A DNA stretch of 64,000 nt, taken from assembly GCF_005239225.2 (NCBI RefSeq), contig NC_133294.1:3410001-3474000 (forward strand). The letters run 5' to 3'. The stretch comes from Populus alba (taxonomy: Eukaryota; Streptophyta; Magnoliopsida; Malpighiales; Salicaceae). A model generated the notes under the pieces. The model was given only the letters and a program-made list of their open reading frames with translations, had not been told where the DNA came from and ran no database searches. The translations under genes were made by a program, and so were the position numbers. Positions 33,561 to 46,000 of this stretch are shown in pieces; within the stretch, counting starts at the first letter, position 1, and each line of letters opens with the position of its first letter.

Positions 33561-34988
33561 TGCGTAACGATGGCCTTCTTGACATTGAATTGTGGAAAGA
33601 TTCTATTTGAATTAGAATCCAAGGTTCAATCGTTCACTTTCTCCATATGCAACAGGCATGTCTTTTCCGTATTGACCAGTACAGAAACAAAATCTGAGTG
33701 ATTTTCTTTCTCCATTGGGAATCAATCAAATCCACAAGCTATGAAACTTTCCTCATCCTGAAGCGAGTAATTCATGTGTATAAAAGGGTTTCCAATGCCC
33801 CTTACATCATGACAAATAAGAAACATGGCTAACGCAACAAACAAAATTGCTCATGTAGATCGATCACTCAATATTTTTTTGCTGAGATCTGAACAGGGGA
33901 ACAAGCCTGGTGGACCTTCAAAAAGCACAACCGGGTCGGGTTAACATAAATAATATGGACAGAATCAATTAATGGACTTCACATGTCTAGCCTACCATAC
34001 ACACCATCGAATGAATATTGAATATGAATCCCAGTGGGGCTCTGGGGCCACTTGATTAGCTTAAACTAGATTATTTACCTGAACTGTATTACTAGTAGGG
34101 CAAAGTTTTTTTCAATGTAAAAAAGATGTTGAGGTGATGATAGTGGTTTTTTTTTTAAATAAAAATAATTAAGACTTAGGTTGTTAAGTTGCCTTAGTTC
34201 AATAAATATAATTAATTTAATAATATAATTAAAAAAATAGACAACAACAATAAACAAATTGAACTAAAAAAAAATTCACAATGATCAACTAAAAAAAAGA
34301 ATGCTTCTCAATATTACAGAAATTTATCCTCATAGCATTTGATAACGAAGCAAAAAAAACCAAATGAAAATGTGACAGCCTTATATAAAAAAAAATGAAT
34401 CTCAATTCTAAATAATCAAATGTAAAAGGATACAATTAAAAAAAAATCAAATTAAAAAAGAACAAAAAAATAACTTAACTCCACCCAAGTCAGTTAGCCA
34501 AATACATAACCTAATCCTTTAAGGTAGTGTAAAATTCGTTTAACAGCAGTGAAATAAGACATCATCGGATTCTGTATAAATTGGCAAATTTGATGCACAT
34601 AAAACGAAATGTCAGGTCATGTGAGGGAAAGCAAGTCTTGAGAGATCTAACAAAGCGAAATGGAAGCTATTAACTGAAATCTAACAAATGGGAATAAATG
34701 CTTTCGTCTTTGACAATCAAAGGAAGATTCCTCTCCCACCAAAAAAACAATCTCACGCCCAAAGACTTGTGTTTCTATGAAGAGTTTCTTCAGGTTCATA
34801 TCCATGAAGAGTTAAAATCTCAAATGTTTTTTTTTTGTCCTTCTTTCTTTCTGGAAGCCATACGATTTATATGTTACACATATATAGAACTATCACATCT
34901 ATACGATTTGGTCCATCTAATTGAATACCAGTTGTCGATTGAGGTCCCAAATTAACCGTCCAAATCAAGCCAATTCATGTAAACCAAG
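33561..34988. other. intergenic DNA between copy C and a gypsy element
   Basis: Mostly AT-rich with long A runs (34140-34480). No gene is seen apart from the retroelement shard at 34490-34660. Confidence 0.5.
34490..34660 (-). pseudogene. shard of a second copia reverse transcriptase/RNase H
   Basis: The minus strand gives, with one frame change, HDLTFRF.. and then PMMSYFTAVKRILHYLKG. This matches the end of copia reverse transcriptase, where a 'RPD..AVNQICQFM' segment is followed by 'AVKRILRYLKG'. It is not part of the complete copia element at 25696-31148, which has its own different version. No LTR is visible nearby. Confidence 0.5.
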
Positions 34989-34993
34989 TGGAA

Positions 34994-35454
34994 ATGACGT
35001 AGCGGAAGCTTATTAAATAAAAAGGAGCACCGTCCCTTTGTAGGAAATTGCTCGAATCCACGAGCAGGAAATAGTTTTCTTGAATCCACGAGTAAGAGAT
35101 TGTAGTTCTGAATGAAATTCTTATTTCAATGAAAAATGTTGAAGTTCCAGTAACGAGGATTGGTAGCTTGTATTTATAGCTGCCCATCCTAATTCTAATC
35201 AGAACATACTTGCGGAGATAATTAATAAAACATACAATATTCCTACTTAAAAACATAAACTAGAGTTCCAACTTGGAAACAATAATATCAGTAGCAGAGG
35301 GGCTCTTAAATAATGGAATCCGTGTGCAATAAGGAAAAACACAGCAGTGGCAGAGTGTGCTTCTAACTCTGAAGCTTGAATCGTGATGTGTTTATCCTTG
35401 TTGGCCTAGGATTTGATTTGGTCTAGACTTCCTTCATTATACGGTCCTACATCA
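34994..35454 (-). repeat. gypsy 3' LTR (complete)
   Basis: It runs from TGACGTAGCGG to CCTACATCA on the plus strand. In element orientation a CTATAAATA box lies near 35170-35185. A purine tract (minus strand AGAAGGGGAGAC, 35455-35466) adjoins it on the internal side. Confidence 0.8.
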
Positions 35455-35459
35455 GTCTC

Positions 35460-38126
35460 CCCTTCTTGAACAAAACGCGTCCTCGCGTTGATTTGGTAAG
35501 AAGAACATTCATCAGGGGGATGATATTCAAACAAGTCAGCAACGTTGAAGGTGGGAGAAATGGTCATGTCTGCAGGGAGGTCCACAACATATGCGTTGTC
35601 ATTAATCTTCTGTAAGATTTGAAAAGGACCATGCTTTTTATGGTTCAGCTTGTTATACGTTCCTGCTGGTAGTCGCCCCTTTCATAGATATATCATCACA
35701 AGATCACCAACCTGAAAGATTTTGGCTCGTCGTTTGCGATCTGCGGCTGTTTTGTATTTGACATTAGCTTCCTTTAGATTCGTGCGTACTTCTTCCTGAA
35801 TTGTTTTAATCCGGTCAGCCATATGCTCTGCTGCGATGCTCATTCCTGGAATCTTAGGCAGCGGTGCTAGGTCCAGTGCATGATGTGGTGGCTGGCAGTA
35901 GACAATTTGGAATGGAGTTTTCCCCGTGGACCTGTTAAGCATGCTGTTATAGGCAAATTCAGCCCGTGCCAGTGTAAGATCCCATTGTTTTGGTCTCTCT
36001 CCTGATAGGCAGCGAATTAAGTTTCCAAGAGTGCGGTTGACCACTTCCGTTTGCCCATCGGTTTGAGGGTGGCTAGTGCTGCTGAATTGCAGTGACGTAT
36101 CAAATCGTCTCCATAATGTCCGCCAAAAATGGCTTAGAAATTTCGTGTCTCGATCCGAAGTGATGGATTTAGGAACCCCATTAGACGAAGAACTTCTTTA
36201 AAGAACAAATTTGCGATGTGCACGGCATCTGATGTCTTTTTGCATGCGATGAAGTGTGCCATTTTAGAGTACCTATCCACTGCGTTCTGCGTGTGTCCTT
36301 TGGCTGCTTGGCACATGGAGCAATGTTTGACATGGTTACCAATATCCCGTTTCAACTGGGGCCAATAATACCTCTCTTCTGCCATGGCCACTGTTTTGTC
36401 CCGACCAAGATGGCCTCCCAAACCGCCACCATGTAGCTCGCGGGTTATCTGTTCCCGTAAGGAGCTCTTGGGGATACATAACTGATTGCCCCGGAATAAA
36501 TATCCTTCTTGAATATGCATGCCGTCCTGTGAGAGTCCCTGTATGCATTTGGTCCAGATAGGGCCAAAGTCTTCATCCTCTGCATACAAATCCTTGAGGC
36601 AGTCGAAACCCATAACTTCAGTCCGTATGGTGACAAGCAGTAACGCCCTTCGACTTAGAGCGTCCGCTACTTTATTTAACTGTCCAGCTTTATGTTTCAG
36701 GGAAAATGTGAACCTTTGGATTAAGGATATCCAATGTGCATGCATTCGGTTCACACTGTTCTGGTTATTGATAAATTGTAAGGCGTGGTGATCACTGAAG
36801 AGGATAAACTCCCTTTGCACTAAGTAGTGCTCCCAAACCTTTAAAGCACGAAACACGGTATAAAGTTCAAGTTCGTAGGTGGACCATTTCTTGCGAGATT
36901 CACTTAGTTTCTCGCTGTAGAAAGCAACAGGTCGACCTTCCTGAGATAATACAACACCAACACCGACGATTGATGCATCACACTCCACTTCAAATAATTT
37001 GTCAAAATCTGGCAATGCGAGAACTGGAGCGGAAGACAACCTTTCTTTAATTAGTATAAAGCTTTGTTCTGCTTCAGTTCCCCAATAGAATTTCCCTTTC
37101 TTCATGCATTCAGTGATCGGCGCGACGATTCTACTAAAATTTCTGACAAACCGTCGATAGAATGTTGCTAAGCCATGGAAGCTACGCACCTCACTGACAT
37201 TCTTTGGGGTAGGCCATTCTCAGATGGCTCTTATTTTGCTTTCGTCGACTTTAATCCCTTCAGCACTCACAACAAATCCTAAAAATAACAAGCTACTGGT
37301 CATGAATTCGCACTTTGTCAAATTAACATACAATTTGTTCTGTTGTAATACTGTTAGCACTTCCCTCAAGTGCTCAAGATGGTCACACTTGCTTTGGCTA
37401 TAGATTAATATATCGTCGAAGTACACTACAACAAAACGGCCGGTGAAGGGTTTAAGTACCTGATTCATTAGGCGCATGAAGGTACTCGGGGCGTTGGACA
37501 GTCCAAAGGGCATTACTAGCCATTCATATAAGCCCTCTCTCTTCTTGAAAGCAGTTTTCCATTCATCCCCGTGTCTAATTCGAATCTGATGATACCCACT
37601 CCGTAAATCAATTTTTGAAATTTTTTTTGATCCTGACAGCATGTCTAGCATATCCTCTAGGCGAGGGATTGGAAACTGATACTTAATTGTGATTTTGTTA
37701 ATGGCTCGGCTGTCTATGCACATTCGCCAACTACCATCTTTCTTTGGTACTAGTAAGGCTGGTACCGCGCAAGGACTCATGCTTTCTTGAACTAGTCCCT
37801 TTTTGATAAGTTCTTCTACCTGCTCTTGTAGGATCTGACTCTCTTTCGGACTCATCCGATAATGGGGTCGATTTGGCAGACTAGCTCCTGGAGTTAAATC
37901 AATTTGATGCTGAATATCTCGCATGGGGGGTATTCCATCTGGTAGCTCCGATGGTATGATTTCCTGAAACTCTGCTAGTAAAGGTTTTAGCTCCTGTGGA
38001 ATGTTGTGAATTTCAGTACCGATTCCTCCCCCAATTACTACTGCAAATAGCTCTCCTGTTTTCTTGGCTTCGTTTATAAAGTTTTCCCCATCGACTAGTA
38101 GAACTGACTTCCCTTTAGCTTTCGGT
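35460..38126 (-). pseudogene. gypsy pol remnant (RT, RNase H, partial integrase)
   Basis: Read right to left. Reverse transcriptase (37924-37220) has [11 protein letters not shown] and [11 protein letters not shown] and stops at 37220. RNase H and the integrase zinc finger follow in 37189-36134 ([29 protein letters not shown]). Near 36285 the finger joins [10 protein letters not shown] directly, so the segment that normally carries the first catalytic aspartate of integrase is missing. A frameshift near 36180 and a stop near 35682 follow. The end (35682-35460) still has codons for the SPTFNVADLFEYHP-type C-terminus. It is non-functional. Confidence 0.88.
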
Positions 38127-38132
38127 TTGGAA

Positions 38133-38307
38133 TAATAATATCAGTAGCAGAGGGGCTCTTAAATAATGGAATCCGTGTGCAATAAGGAAAAACGCAGCAG
38201 TGGCAGAGTGTGCTTCTAACTCTGAAGCTTGAATCGTGATGTGTTTATCCTTGTTGGCCTAGGATTTGATTTGGTCTAGACTTCCTTCATTATACGGTCC
38301 TACATCA
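38133..38307 (-). repeat. gypsy 5' LTR fragment
   Basis: It matches 35280-35454 with about one base difference in 170. This near identity with the other LTR points to a young insertion even though the element is heavily deleted. Confidence 0.85.
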
Positions 38308-40030
38308 GGAAAAAAAGCTAGTTTGGGTCAACATTGAAGTGCAGGTGGTATGGCCATAATGGCCAGCCCCCCACCATACTTGGCAATAATTACCATGAAA
38401 TTGCTTTGCATTTTGGCTTCTCTCTATCCATATGTGGAAGATGACAATTCATTTAGATTTGAAGATTCCTAGCCTTTTGGACTAACACATTAGCTCGCTC
38501 ACTATTTGTACCTTTATAATATAACCAAGCAAAGCTAAGGTCTAACTTTTAGTTCATTATATTGGAAGCCTCTAATCCAATGGGAAAATGGTTGGCTTGC
38601 TTTTAAGGGCACGCTAGCTTGAATTTCAAGCATCTTTAAGATGAATATACTCTCTAAAATGAATATATTCCTTTGAAGGTGAATTTGAGGGACCCATCTT
38701 TATGTACGCTTACAATACTTTAGAATAGTGTCTTTTCTATCTTGCTCGTGCAAGTGAATTGATGGGATGTTTCATTCTCTATGACTAAAATAATAATTAA
38801 GAAAAATAGTACACAAATGATTTGTAAAATGATGAATCGAATTCATCAATAATAATAAAAAAAAAACTGATGTATTATTATACATATAATTAAAAGGTAC
38901 GGGAAATCATTGTTTCCGCACATTTAATATATTGTAGATTACAAAATAATCCATGATGCATTTCTTTCTTTTTTATTTTTACTTTTTTTTTCCAACTTTC
39001 CTCTTTTTCCTTTTTTTTTCATTTAATTTTTTTTTTTCCAAAATTACCTTTATTGATTTTACTTTTCAAATATTGAGCTGATTAAAAATTTTATTTTGTA
39101 TTTTTTTTTTAAAATACTGTGAATTGCTACGGTATTTCTCTACATATTTTTTCTATTTTTTTTATTTTTTAAAATTATATTTGTCTATTTTTTTATATAC
39201 ATAAAACTAAAGGGTGTGGGGAAATCACTGTTCCCCGACATCCAATGCACTGAAAATTACAATAATAATTTACAATATATTTCTTTTTCTTTTTTCACTT
39301 TTTCATTTTTTTTACACCTTTTCATTTTTTTTTCAAACATTTCCTTTGTTTTCATTTTTTTCATTTTTTTTTTTTTCAAGATTATCTTTGATGATTTTAC
39401 TTTTTAAATATTGAGCTGGTTAAAAATTTTGCTTTATAATTTTTTTTCTTTAAAATACTGTGGATTGCTATGGTGTTTTCCCACATAATTTTTATATTTT
39501 ATTTTTGTATTTTTCAAAATTATATTTGTTGAATTTTTTTTATATTGAGATGATTAAGAATTAAGTTTTGTAATTTTTTTCTTTAAAAACATTGTTTATT
39601 ACTACAGTATTTATTTGAATGGTTTTTTTTATGATTTTCTTTGAAATTATCTTTTATTTTATTTTATTTTTTAATATTGAGTTGGTTAAAAATTACATTT
39701 ACAATATGTGGAGAAATCACTGTAACTTTCCTCGCAAATTACTGTGAATTGCTATAGTGTTTTTACCCATAAGGTTTTTTTTTCTGTTTTGTTATGTTTT
39801 TTTTTTTTTAATTATCTTTATCAATTTTATTTTTTAAATATTAAACTGGTTAATAATTGCAATTACTATACATAAAACTAAAGGGTGTGGGGAAATCACT
39901 CTTCCCCCACACCCAATACACTGTGGATTACAATAATAATCCACAATGAATTTCTCTTTTTTTTTTTTTTTGAACTTTTTTTTTTTCTTCTTTTGCACTT
40001 TTTTCCCAACTTTCCCTTTTTTCCTTTTTT
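38308..40030. repeat. AT-rich spacer with a repeated hairpin motif
   Basis: At about 38890, 39205 and 39875 the same block occurs: TACATAAAACTAAAGG, then GGTGTGGGGAAATCACT, a CCCCACACCC-like arm, and AATACACTGTGGATTAC. In the last copy GGGTGTGGGG and CCCCACACCC (39885-39920) could pair into a 10-bp stem. Between the blocks, CTGTGAATTGCTA-type phrases also repeat (39120, 39460, 39740). No gene is seen in 38308-40030. Confidence 0.5.
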
Positions 40031-40565
40031 AATCAGCCTCCTAGCGAGCTGATACGTCGACCGACATTGTTACTGTCTCTCCTTGTAACCATTACAAATC
40101 TTTGAAGGAATTGACTGATTGATCCTCGGAAAAGACGTTTCTTCCTGGAGATGATTGTTCTCGAGAAAGTAGCAGTGTGAAATGGAGATAATTTCTCCAT
40201 CCATCTTTCCTCTGTCGTGCTTTGATGAGAATACACTGCAACTAGTCAATTCTAAGGAAAAAGAAAGAGCTTTAACTTTACCTAAGGTCATAATTCATCA
40301 TGAATGCCCTGTTATTTCGTACCATTTCACTTCCGCCTGTTTGTTTTTCTGAGCTTCAAAAAGGTGTTGCTTGCTATGGTTTCCGAGACCCAAGTAAGAG
40401 CTTCATGGACATCATTAGTTAGCTTTGGCTAGGATGCTTCTCCCGCTACGTTCCGGTACGTATTATTTTTTGTGTAAAATATTTAGATGGTATAAAGAAA
40501 AAAAAATTAATAACTTCCTTATATTTTTGTTTGGTTAACTAAATAAACTTCTTTTATTTGAACCA
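40031..40565. other. non-repetitive spacer, no gene recognised
   Basis: The base composition is less AT-biased at 40030-40460. Two short minus-strand frames (40291-40070 and 40236-40033) overlap and share no known motif. I see no supportable gene. Confidence 0.35.
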
Positions 40566-41700
40566 TATTGAAAAATGATGAAAATGAGATGTTAAGTGGT
40601 TTCACGAGGAGGAAGAACAGGAGTGGCTACTTTAGAAAGAGTTTGTAGAGTACGTACTTGTCATTCAAAATATCCTCACCCGCCGCGCACCGGATATGTG
40701 GCTTTAGAGTGTGTTTGGCATTGCGGTAGCTGTTGTGGTTATGGTTTGAAAAAAGTTATTTTATAAAAAGTATTTTTAGTTGAGGTTGATTTGAAAAAAT
40801 GAGTGTTTGGTTAAAACTGTGGTTGAAATTGAGGTTGAATAAAAAGTAGTTTAATGTGTTTGGTTTAAAAAATGCTTTTCAAATTGAGGTTATAAAATAA
40901 TTTTAAAAAATATATATTAATATTGATGGTTTTAAATTTAAATATTGTAAAATTAATTACTCCTATTATATCATGAAAAAAATAATATTTTATATAAAAT
41001 ATTTTTTATTATTCTATTAAACTATTTATAATTTCATTACGTACAAAATTCATTCGATAAAAAACTACAAAATTGATATTAGTGTGCGAGTGAATTTAAT
41101 TCACTCTATACTAGTTTTTCAAGAAAAAATTTCGAGAAAAAAAATATTATTCACGTCGCGAACGAATTTAATTCTGCAAACTAGTTTTTTTTTTTTTAAA
41201 AAAAAAATATAATACAATTAACACATTAAAAAAAAAACCCTGCGTACAGTGCAAGTGAATTGCACTGTTCACGTGAACAGTGCAATTCACTTGTGAACAG
41301 TGCAATGAATTTCACTGTTCCTTGTTTTTTATTAGCCGCAGAGAACGAAAAGCATGTTTTCGTTGCTTTTCCGTTTCAGCGTTTCAAACGCAAAATTCAT
41401 GTGGGTCCCATGTACAGTAAATCACTTTTCTTAATTACCAAACGGTTGCGGACTGTGTTTTAAATAAAACGTAGCCGCAGCCGCGTAGACAAACGGACTC
41501 TTAATCTATTCACATGGTTTTCTACTATCTCAGTATGCAATCCTTATCGTCTTGTTTATCTTGAAATCAGAAACAATACGAAGGGTAGAGTCTGGGTTTC
41601 TTACCCCTCAATTTTTCGATATAATTTTTGGCCGAAAAATCTGAATTGTTATGGCTAAGCTATTGGAAATTTCGGGGCAATGATCCTGTAATCAGCAACT
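40566..41700 (+). pseudogene. orphan TNL C-terminal (post-LRR) exon, split by a MITE
   Basis: The left part (40566-40706) matches the C-terminal exon of copies C and E through SFKISSP and HRICGF, with stops. The right part (41501-41700) continues at LFTWF and runs to the GNDP region, then is lost. The MITE at 40707-41500 separates them. No TIR, NB-ARC or LRR belongs to this piece. It resembles copy C more than copy E (KSELLWLSYWKF). Confidence 0.8.
40707..41500. mobile_element. PIF/Harbinger-like MITE
   Basis: This 794-bp insert has imperfect terminal inverted repeats: GAGTGTGTTTGGC at the left, and GAGTCCGTTTGTC at the right read on the minus strand. It is flanked by TTA on both sides (40704-40706 and 41501-41503). 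Removing it and one TTA restores GGCTTTAATCTATTCAC, as seen in copy C near 32130. TTA target duplications are typical of Harbinger-type MITEs. It has no transposase. An internal palindrome built on CACGTGAACAGTGCAATTCA lies near 41265-41290. Confidence 0.8.
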
Positions 41701-43011
41701 TCCGACTAATTCTTTGTTTATATACACACTTGACTTTCAACAGAAAGAAAAAGCTAGAATCAATTCAAATGATGCAAAATTACAGGCTAGTAAACTTTCC
41801 AAGTCAGATATGAAGAGCCTTGATCCTGCACGTGCCTTTTTCTTACTGGTGGGTGAAGTAAGAAGAACCGTGTGAGTTGATGAGAGGGATTATGTGTTTT
41901 GTGCGTGTCTAATGTCCCTTTTGGTAATTATAACATCCAAGTCTTGTATAATTCTATTTAATAGAACCAAAAATTCAGTGTGCATTTGTATAATCAAATA
42001 GATTAGTGATTATATTCAACATCCAAGTCTTGATCAATATAAAACCAAAAAAGTCCTCACGCGGAAACATTCCATACCACAGAGAGAGCGGACTTGTGGG
42101 GATGACTTGTCTTAAATTTACAATCTACCCTTTCTCTCTCAATTCTGAGCAAATTAAAGAAGAAAAAAAGGTCCTAACGCGGAAATGGCCCATACCACAA
42201 AGACTTTTAAGGTTGATTTAAAAGCAGAAAATTGATGAAGAACATCAGCGAAGGGAAAGTGAGGATTGTAGGTAACTTTATCAGATTTACTTTATACAAA
42301 AAAAAAAAAAAAAAACATCAAATTTACTTTACCTTTATCTTGATTTTGATCTTAATGTTTGATACGTGCTAATTTAAGTGCCAGGTTCAAAATATTGCGT
42401 ATAATTTAACATAATTTGATGTGTTGGATTTCACAAAAGAAAGAAAGAAAAAAGAATATTGCGCTGGAAGTAAGACAAAGCACTGTACAAGAAATTATAC
42501 ATATTAATTATATATAGTTAATTAATGTAAGATTGGCCCGACCCATGGGTGCTCTTATATATGTGGGAAGAAAAATCCTAAAGAACAAGAAGGTCAGGAA
42601 AGTCATGGGGAAGAAATCTACACAAAGATGTAACAAGCAACTTCCCTCCCTCTCTCTCTCTCTCTCTTATCTCTTTTAGTATTATGTTATATTGTGAAAT
42701 GTAACTCTGCTGTAACTGAGAATCACTTCGATTAGTTCACTATTAGAAACTAATTATTGATGATCTCATCAACCGATTTTGTTGTTTCAGCATAGAGATT
42801 TATCATATCTACAAGTATTTTTCTGAAAGGGCATGGAGGAGTTGATTGCTGGGAAATAACTTGAAAATTGTCTTACAGAAAAAGTAAGATAATAATATAT
42901 GAACACTTCAGCTTCTTGGTGTGCTGTCGATCTTGATCTATCGACTTTAATCCTGAAATTCCTTTTTTTTTGTCCAGATCTTTGTAAAGTCTTATCTTTG
43001 CTAGACTCGAA
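41701..43011 (+). other. upstream region of TNL copy E
   Basis: It holds the shared upstream block (42046-42200). Next comes a segment of about 380 bp (42275-42660) that is missing at the equivalent place before copy B, then a CT microsatellite (42650-42668). After these, 350 bp are shared with the leader of copy B. TTTTGTCCAG at 42968-42977 could be a leader-intron acceptor just before the start codon. Confidence 0.5.
42046..42200 (+). promoter_or_regulatory. conserved upstream block of TNL copy E
   Basis: Same block as at 16407-16560, with ACGCGGAAAC and ACGCGGAAATGG kept about 110 bp apart. It lies about 810-965 bp before the start codon. A promoter role is inferred from position only. 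Confidence 0.45.
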
Positions 43012-46000
43012 ATGGCTGCTGGGAAATATCAAGAATCCTACTCTTCTCGGTTTTCTAATTGTAAATATCAAGTGTTCTTGAGTTTTAGAGGTGAAGACAC
43101 CCGCAAGAACTTTACCGATCACCTCTACTGGGCCCTGGTTCAAGCAGGGTTTCACACATTTAGAGATGATGATGAGATTCGGAGAGGAGAGAATATAGAG
43201 TTGGAGCTCCAGAAGGCAATACAAGAATCGAAAATATCGATAATCGTGTTCTCCAAAAACTATGCTCGGTCGAGATGGTGCCTCGATGAACTTGTGAAGA
43301 TCATGGAACATAAGAGGACTGCCGGCTCCATAGTTTTGCCGGTATTCTATCATGTGAATCCATCTGAAGTCAGAAATCAAACAGGGAGCTTCGCGGCAGC
43401 ATTTGTGGAACAAGAAAAGCGCTTCAAGGAGGAGATAGAGCGGGTGAAGGGGTGGAGGATTGCTTTGAAGGAAGTTGCAGATTTAGCTGGAATGGATTTA
43501 AGAGATGGGTAAGTTGCATCTCTTGATGAAACTACACAAAGCGTAAGAGTAGAGTGCTGGTCGTGAACTCTTAATTTTTTTCAGTTAAGTATTTAAAGGA
43601 AGACCGATAAGAAAACATAAAAAAAAAAAAATACTTATAATTTCTTTCTTCTTTTATTTGTTTTTTTTTTTTTTTTTTTTTTTTGCCAAACATGATTTGG
43701 TTTTAGCAGGTGGTGATAACGCACCTACAAATTTAACTATCAATCATTGACATGCAACCTGCTTTAATTTCTTAGCTAAATGTTGTCTATTTTTATCCTT
43801 TATAGAGAGACTAGCAATTATCGTACATTGTACTTTACGTTTTGATGTAGTTACGAGGCACAGTTTGTCCAATCTATTGTGGAGAATGTCTCAAAGAATT
43901 TGGATCCAAAAATATTTCATGTCCCCCTTCATTTCATTGGAAGAGATCCTCTGGTACAAGATATCAACTCATGGTTGCAAGATGGATCCCATGGTGCTGC
44001 CATTGCTTTGCTCTATGGAATTGGTGGAGTTGGAAAGACAACCATAGCTAAGAGTGTTTTTAACCAGAACTTTTATAAATTTCAAGGAAAGAGCTTCCTA
44101 TCAAATTTTAGATTAAAGCATATAGTTTGCCTACAGAGGCAACTTCTTTCCGACATCCTAAAAAAGACTGTTGATGAGATAAATGATGAAGATGAAGGAA
44201 TTCTGAAGATTAAGGATGTCTTATGTTGTAGAAGAACTCTTATTGTTCTAGATGACGTGTACAAAAGGGACCAATTCAATAAAATCATTGGCATGCAAAA
44301 TTGGCTTTGTAAAGGAAGTAAAATAATTATAACAACCAGAAATAAGGGTCTGTTTTCAGCTAATGATATTGAGTGGGTCCGGTGCAAAGTCCAACCGCTA
44401 GATATTGAAAAATCTTTTGAGCTTTTCAGTTGGAATGCCTTTGGACAAGCTGACCCTGTTGATGGTTTTGTAGAAGACTCTTGGAGAATAGTACGTCATT
44501 GTAATGGACTTCCATTAGCTCTTCGAGTTCTTGGCTCTTCATTGTCCGGAAAAGGAAGAGAAATATGGGAAGGCGCATTAAAACAATTGGAAGTGATTCC
44601 TGATTTTGAAGTTCAAAAGGTTCTTCGAATAAGTTACGACTTTCTTGATGGTGATTATCCAAAGAACTTATTCCTTGATATCGCATGTTTCTTCAATGGA
44701 ATGGATGTGGATGATGCAGTTAGGATACTGGATGGGCTCGATAAAGGTGCAAGATTAGGGATTGACAATCTCATCGATAGATGTCTTGTTGAAATCAACA
44801 ATGATAGAAGGTTGTGGATGCATCAACTAGTAAGAGATATGGGAAGGGAAATTTCTCGTCAAGAATCTCCCAAATGTCAAAGAATATGGCGTCACGAGGA
44901 TGCTTTTACCGTTTTGAAAGGAACTACTGTAAGTAGCTGAATTTTTTTATATGTCTACTTAAATGGTTTGTGGTGCCTTGACATATTCATTCATCTACTT
45001 TCCTTTCTCATGTACTTTAATATTATTATGCAGGATGCTGAAAAATTGCGTGGCCTTACCATTGATATGCATGCATTAATGGAAGATCATTATGCAGAAG
45101 TTGTCTGTACTGATTTAATGGTTTATCGCAAGCGCCGCAGGCTTAACTTTTTTCAACAATGGCTTTTCGATTTTTCCGATCGGGGAAAATTACAAACAAG
45201 TTTGTTTCCTATCCTTAGCACGGATGCTTTTAGAAAGATGACAGATGTAAAATTTCTCCAACTAAACTACACTAATTTTCATGGAAGTTTTGAGCACTTT
45301 CCTAAGAATTTGATATGGTTATGTTGGCATGGATTGTCTTTGAGATCCATACCAAATCACGTATGCTTGGAGAAGCTTGTGGTTCTTGATCTATCCAGAA
45401 GTTGTCTAGTTGATGCTTGGAAAGGCAAACTGGTATGTATAAACTAAATTCATGTATTGTCACAGTTTCTATAGCTATCTCTCTCTTTTTCAATTGATAA
45501 CAACTAAATTCATGTATTGTCACAGTTTCTTCCAAAATTGAAAGTTCTTGATCTCCGTCACTCTCGTGATCTCATTAGAACCCCTGACTTCTCGGGTCTC
45601 CCAGCCCTTGAAAAGCTAATACTTGAAGGCTGCATCAGTTTGGTTCAAATTCACAATTCTATTGGTGATTTACAAAGACTGTTGATCTTAAATCTAAGAA
45701 ATTGTTCAGGTCTTATGGAGCTTCCAGAAGAAATGCGTAGATTGAATTCACTTCAAGAGCTGGTTTTAGATGGTTGCTCAAATCTTTGCATCTTGAATAT
45801 GGAATTCGAGCATCATAAGGGGCGCAACTTGCTTCAAAGTGATGGAATTGTTGCAAGTGCATTGTACATTACATCTCTTCCATTGAAGCTATTCTTTCCC
45901 TCTAGGTTTTCAACGAGGAAAATGTTGAGATTTACCTCGTTTCCACTGCCACGCTTCTTGGAGAGTCTAGATTTAAGTGGAACTCCAATTCGTTTTCTTC

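Larger units (their letters stand above)
34994..38307 (-). mobile_element. internally deleted Ty3/gypsy retrotransposon
   Basis: The ends read TGACGTAG...CTACATCA on the plus strand, flanked by the 5-bp duplication GGAAA (34989-34993 and 38308-38312). The left LTR (the element's 3' end) is 461 bp. The right LTR keeps only about 175 bp and then joins pol directly at a TTGGAA microhomology (38127-38132). The rest of the 5' LTR, the primer-binding site, gag and protease are gone. The intact target duplication shows that the deletion happened after insertion. Confidence 0.88.

Noticed and set aside
39214..39414. Phenylalanine-rich open frames
   Set aside because: They come from long T runs in low-complexity spacer DNA.
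40033..40291. Two overlapping minus-strand open frames with ordinary composition
   Set aside because: They are short, have no motif, no second copy in the window and no splice support.
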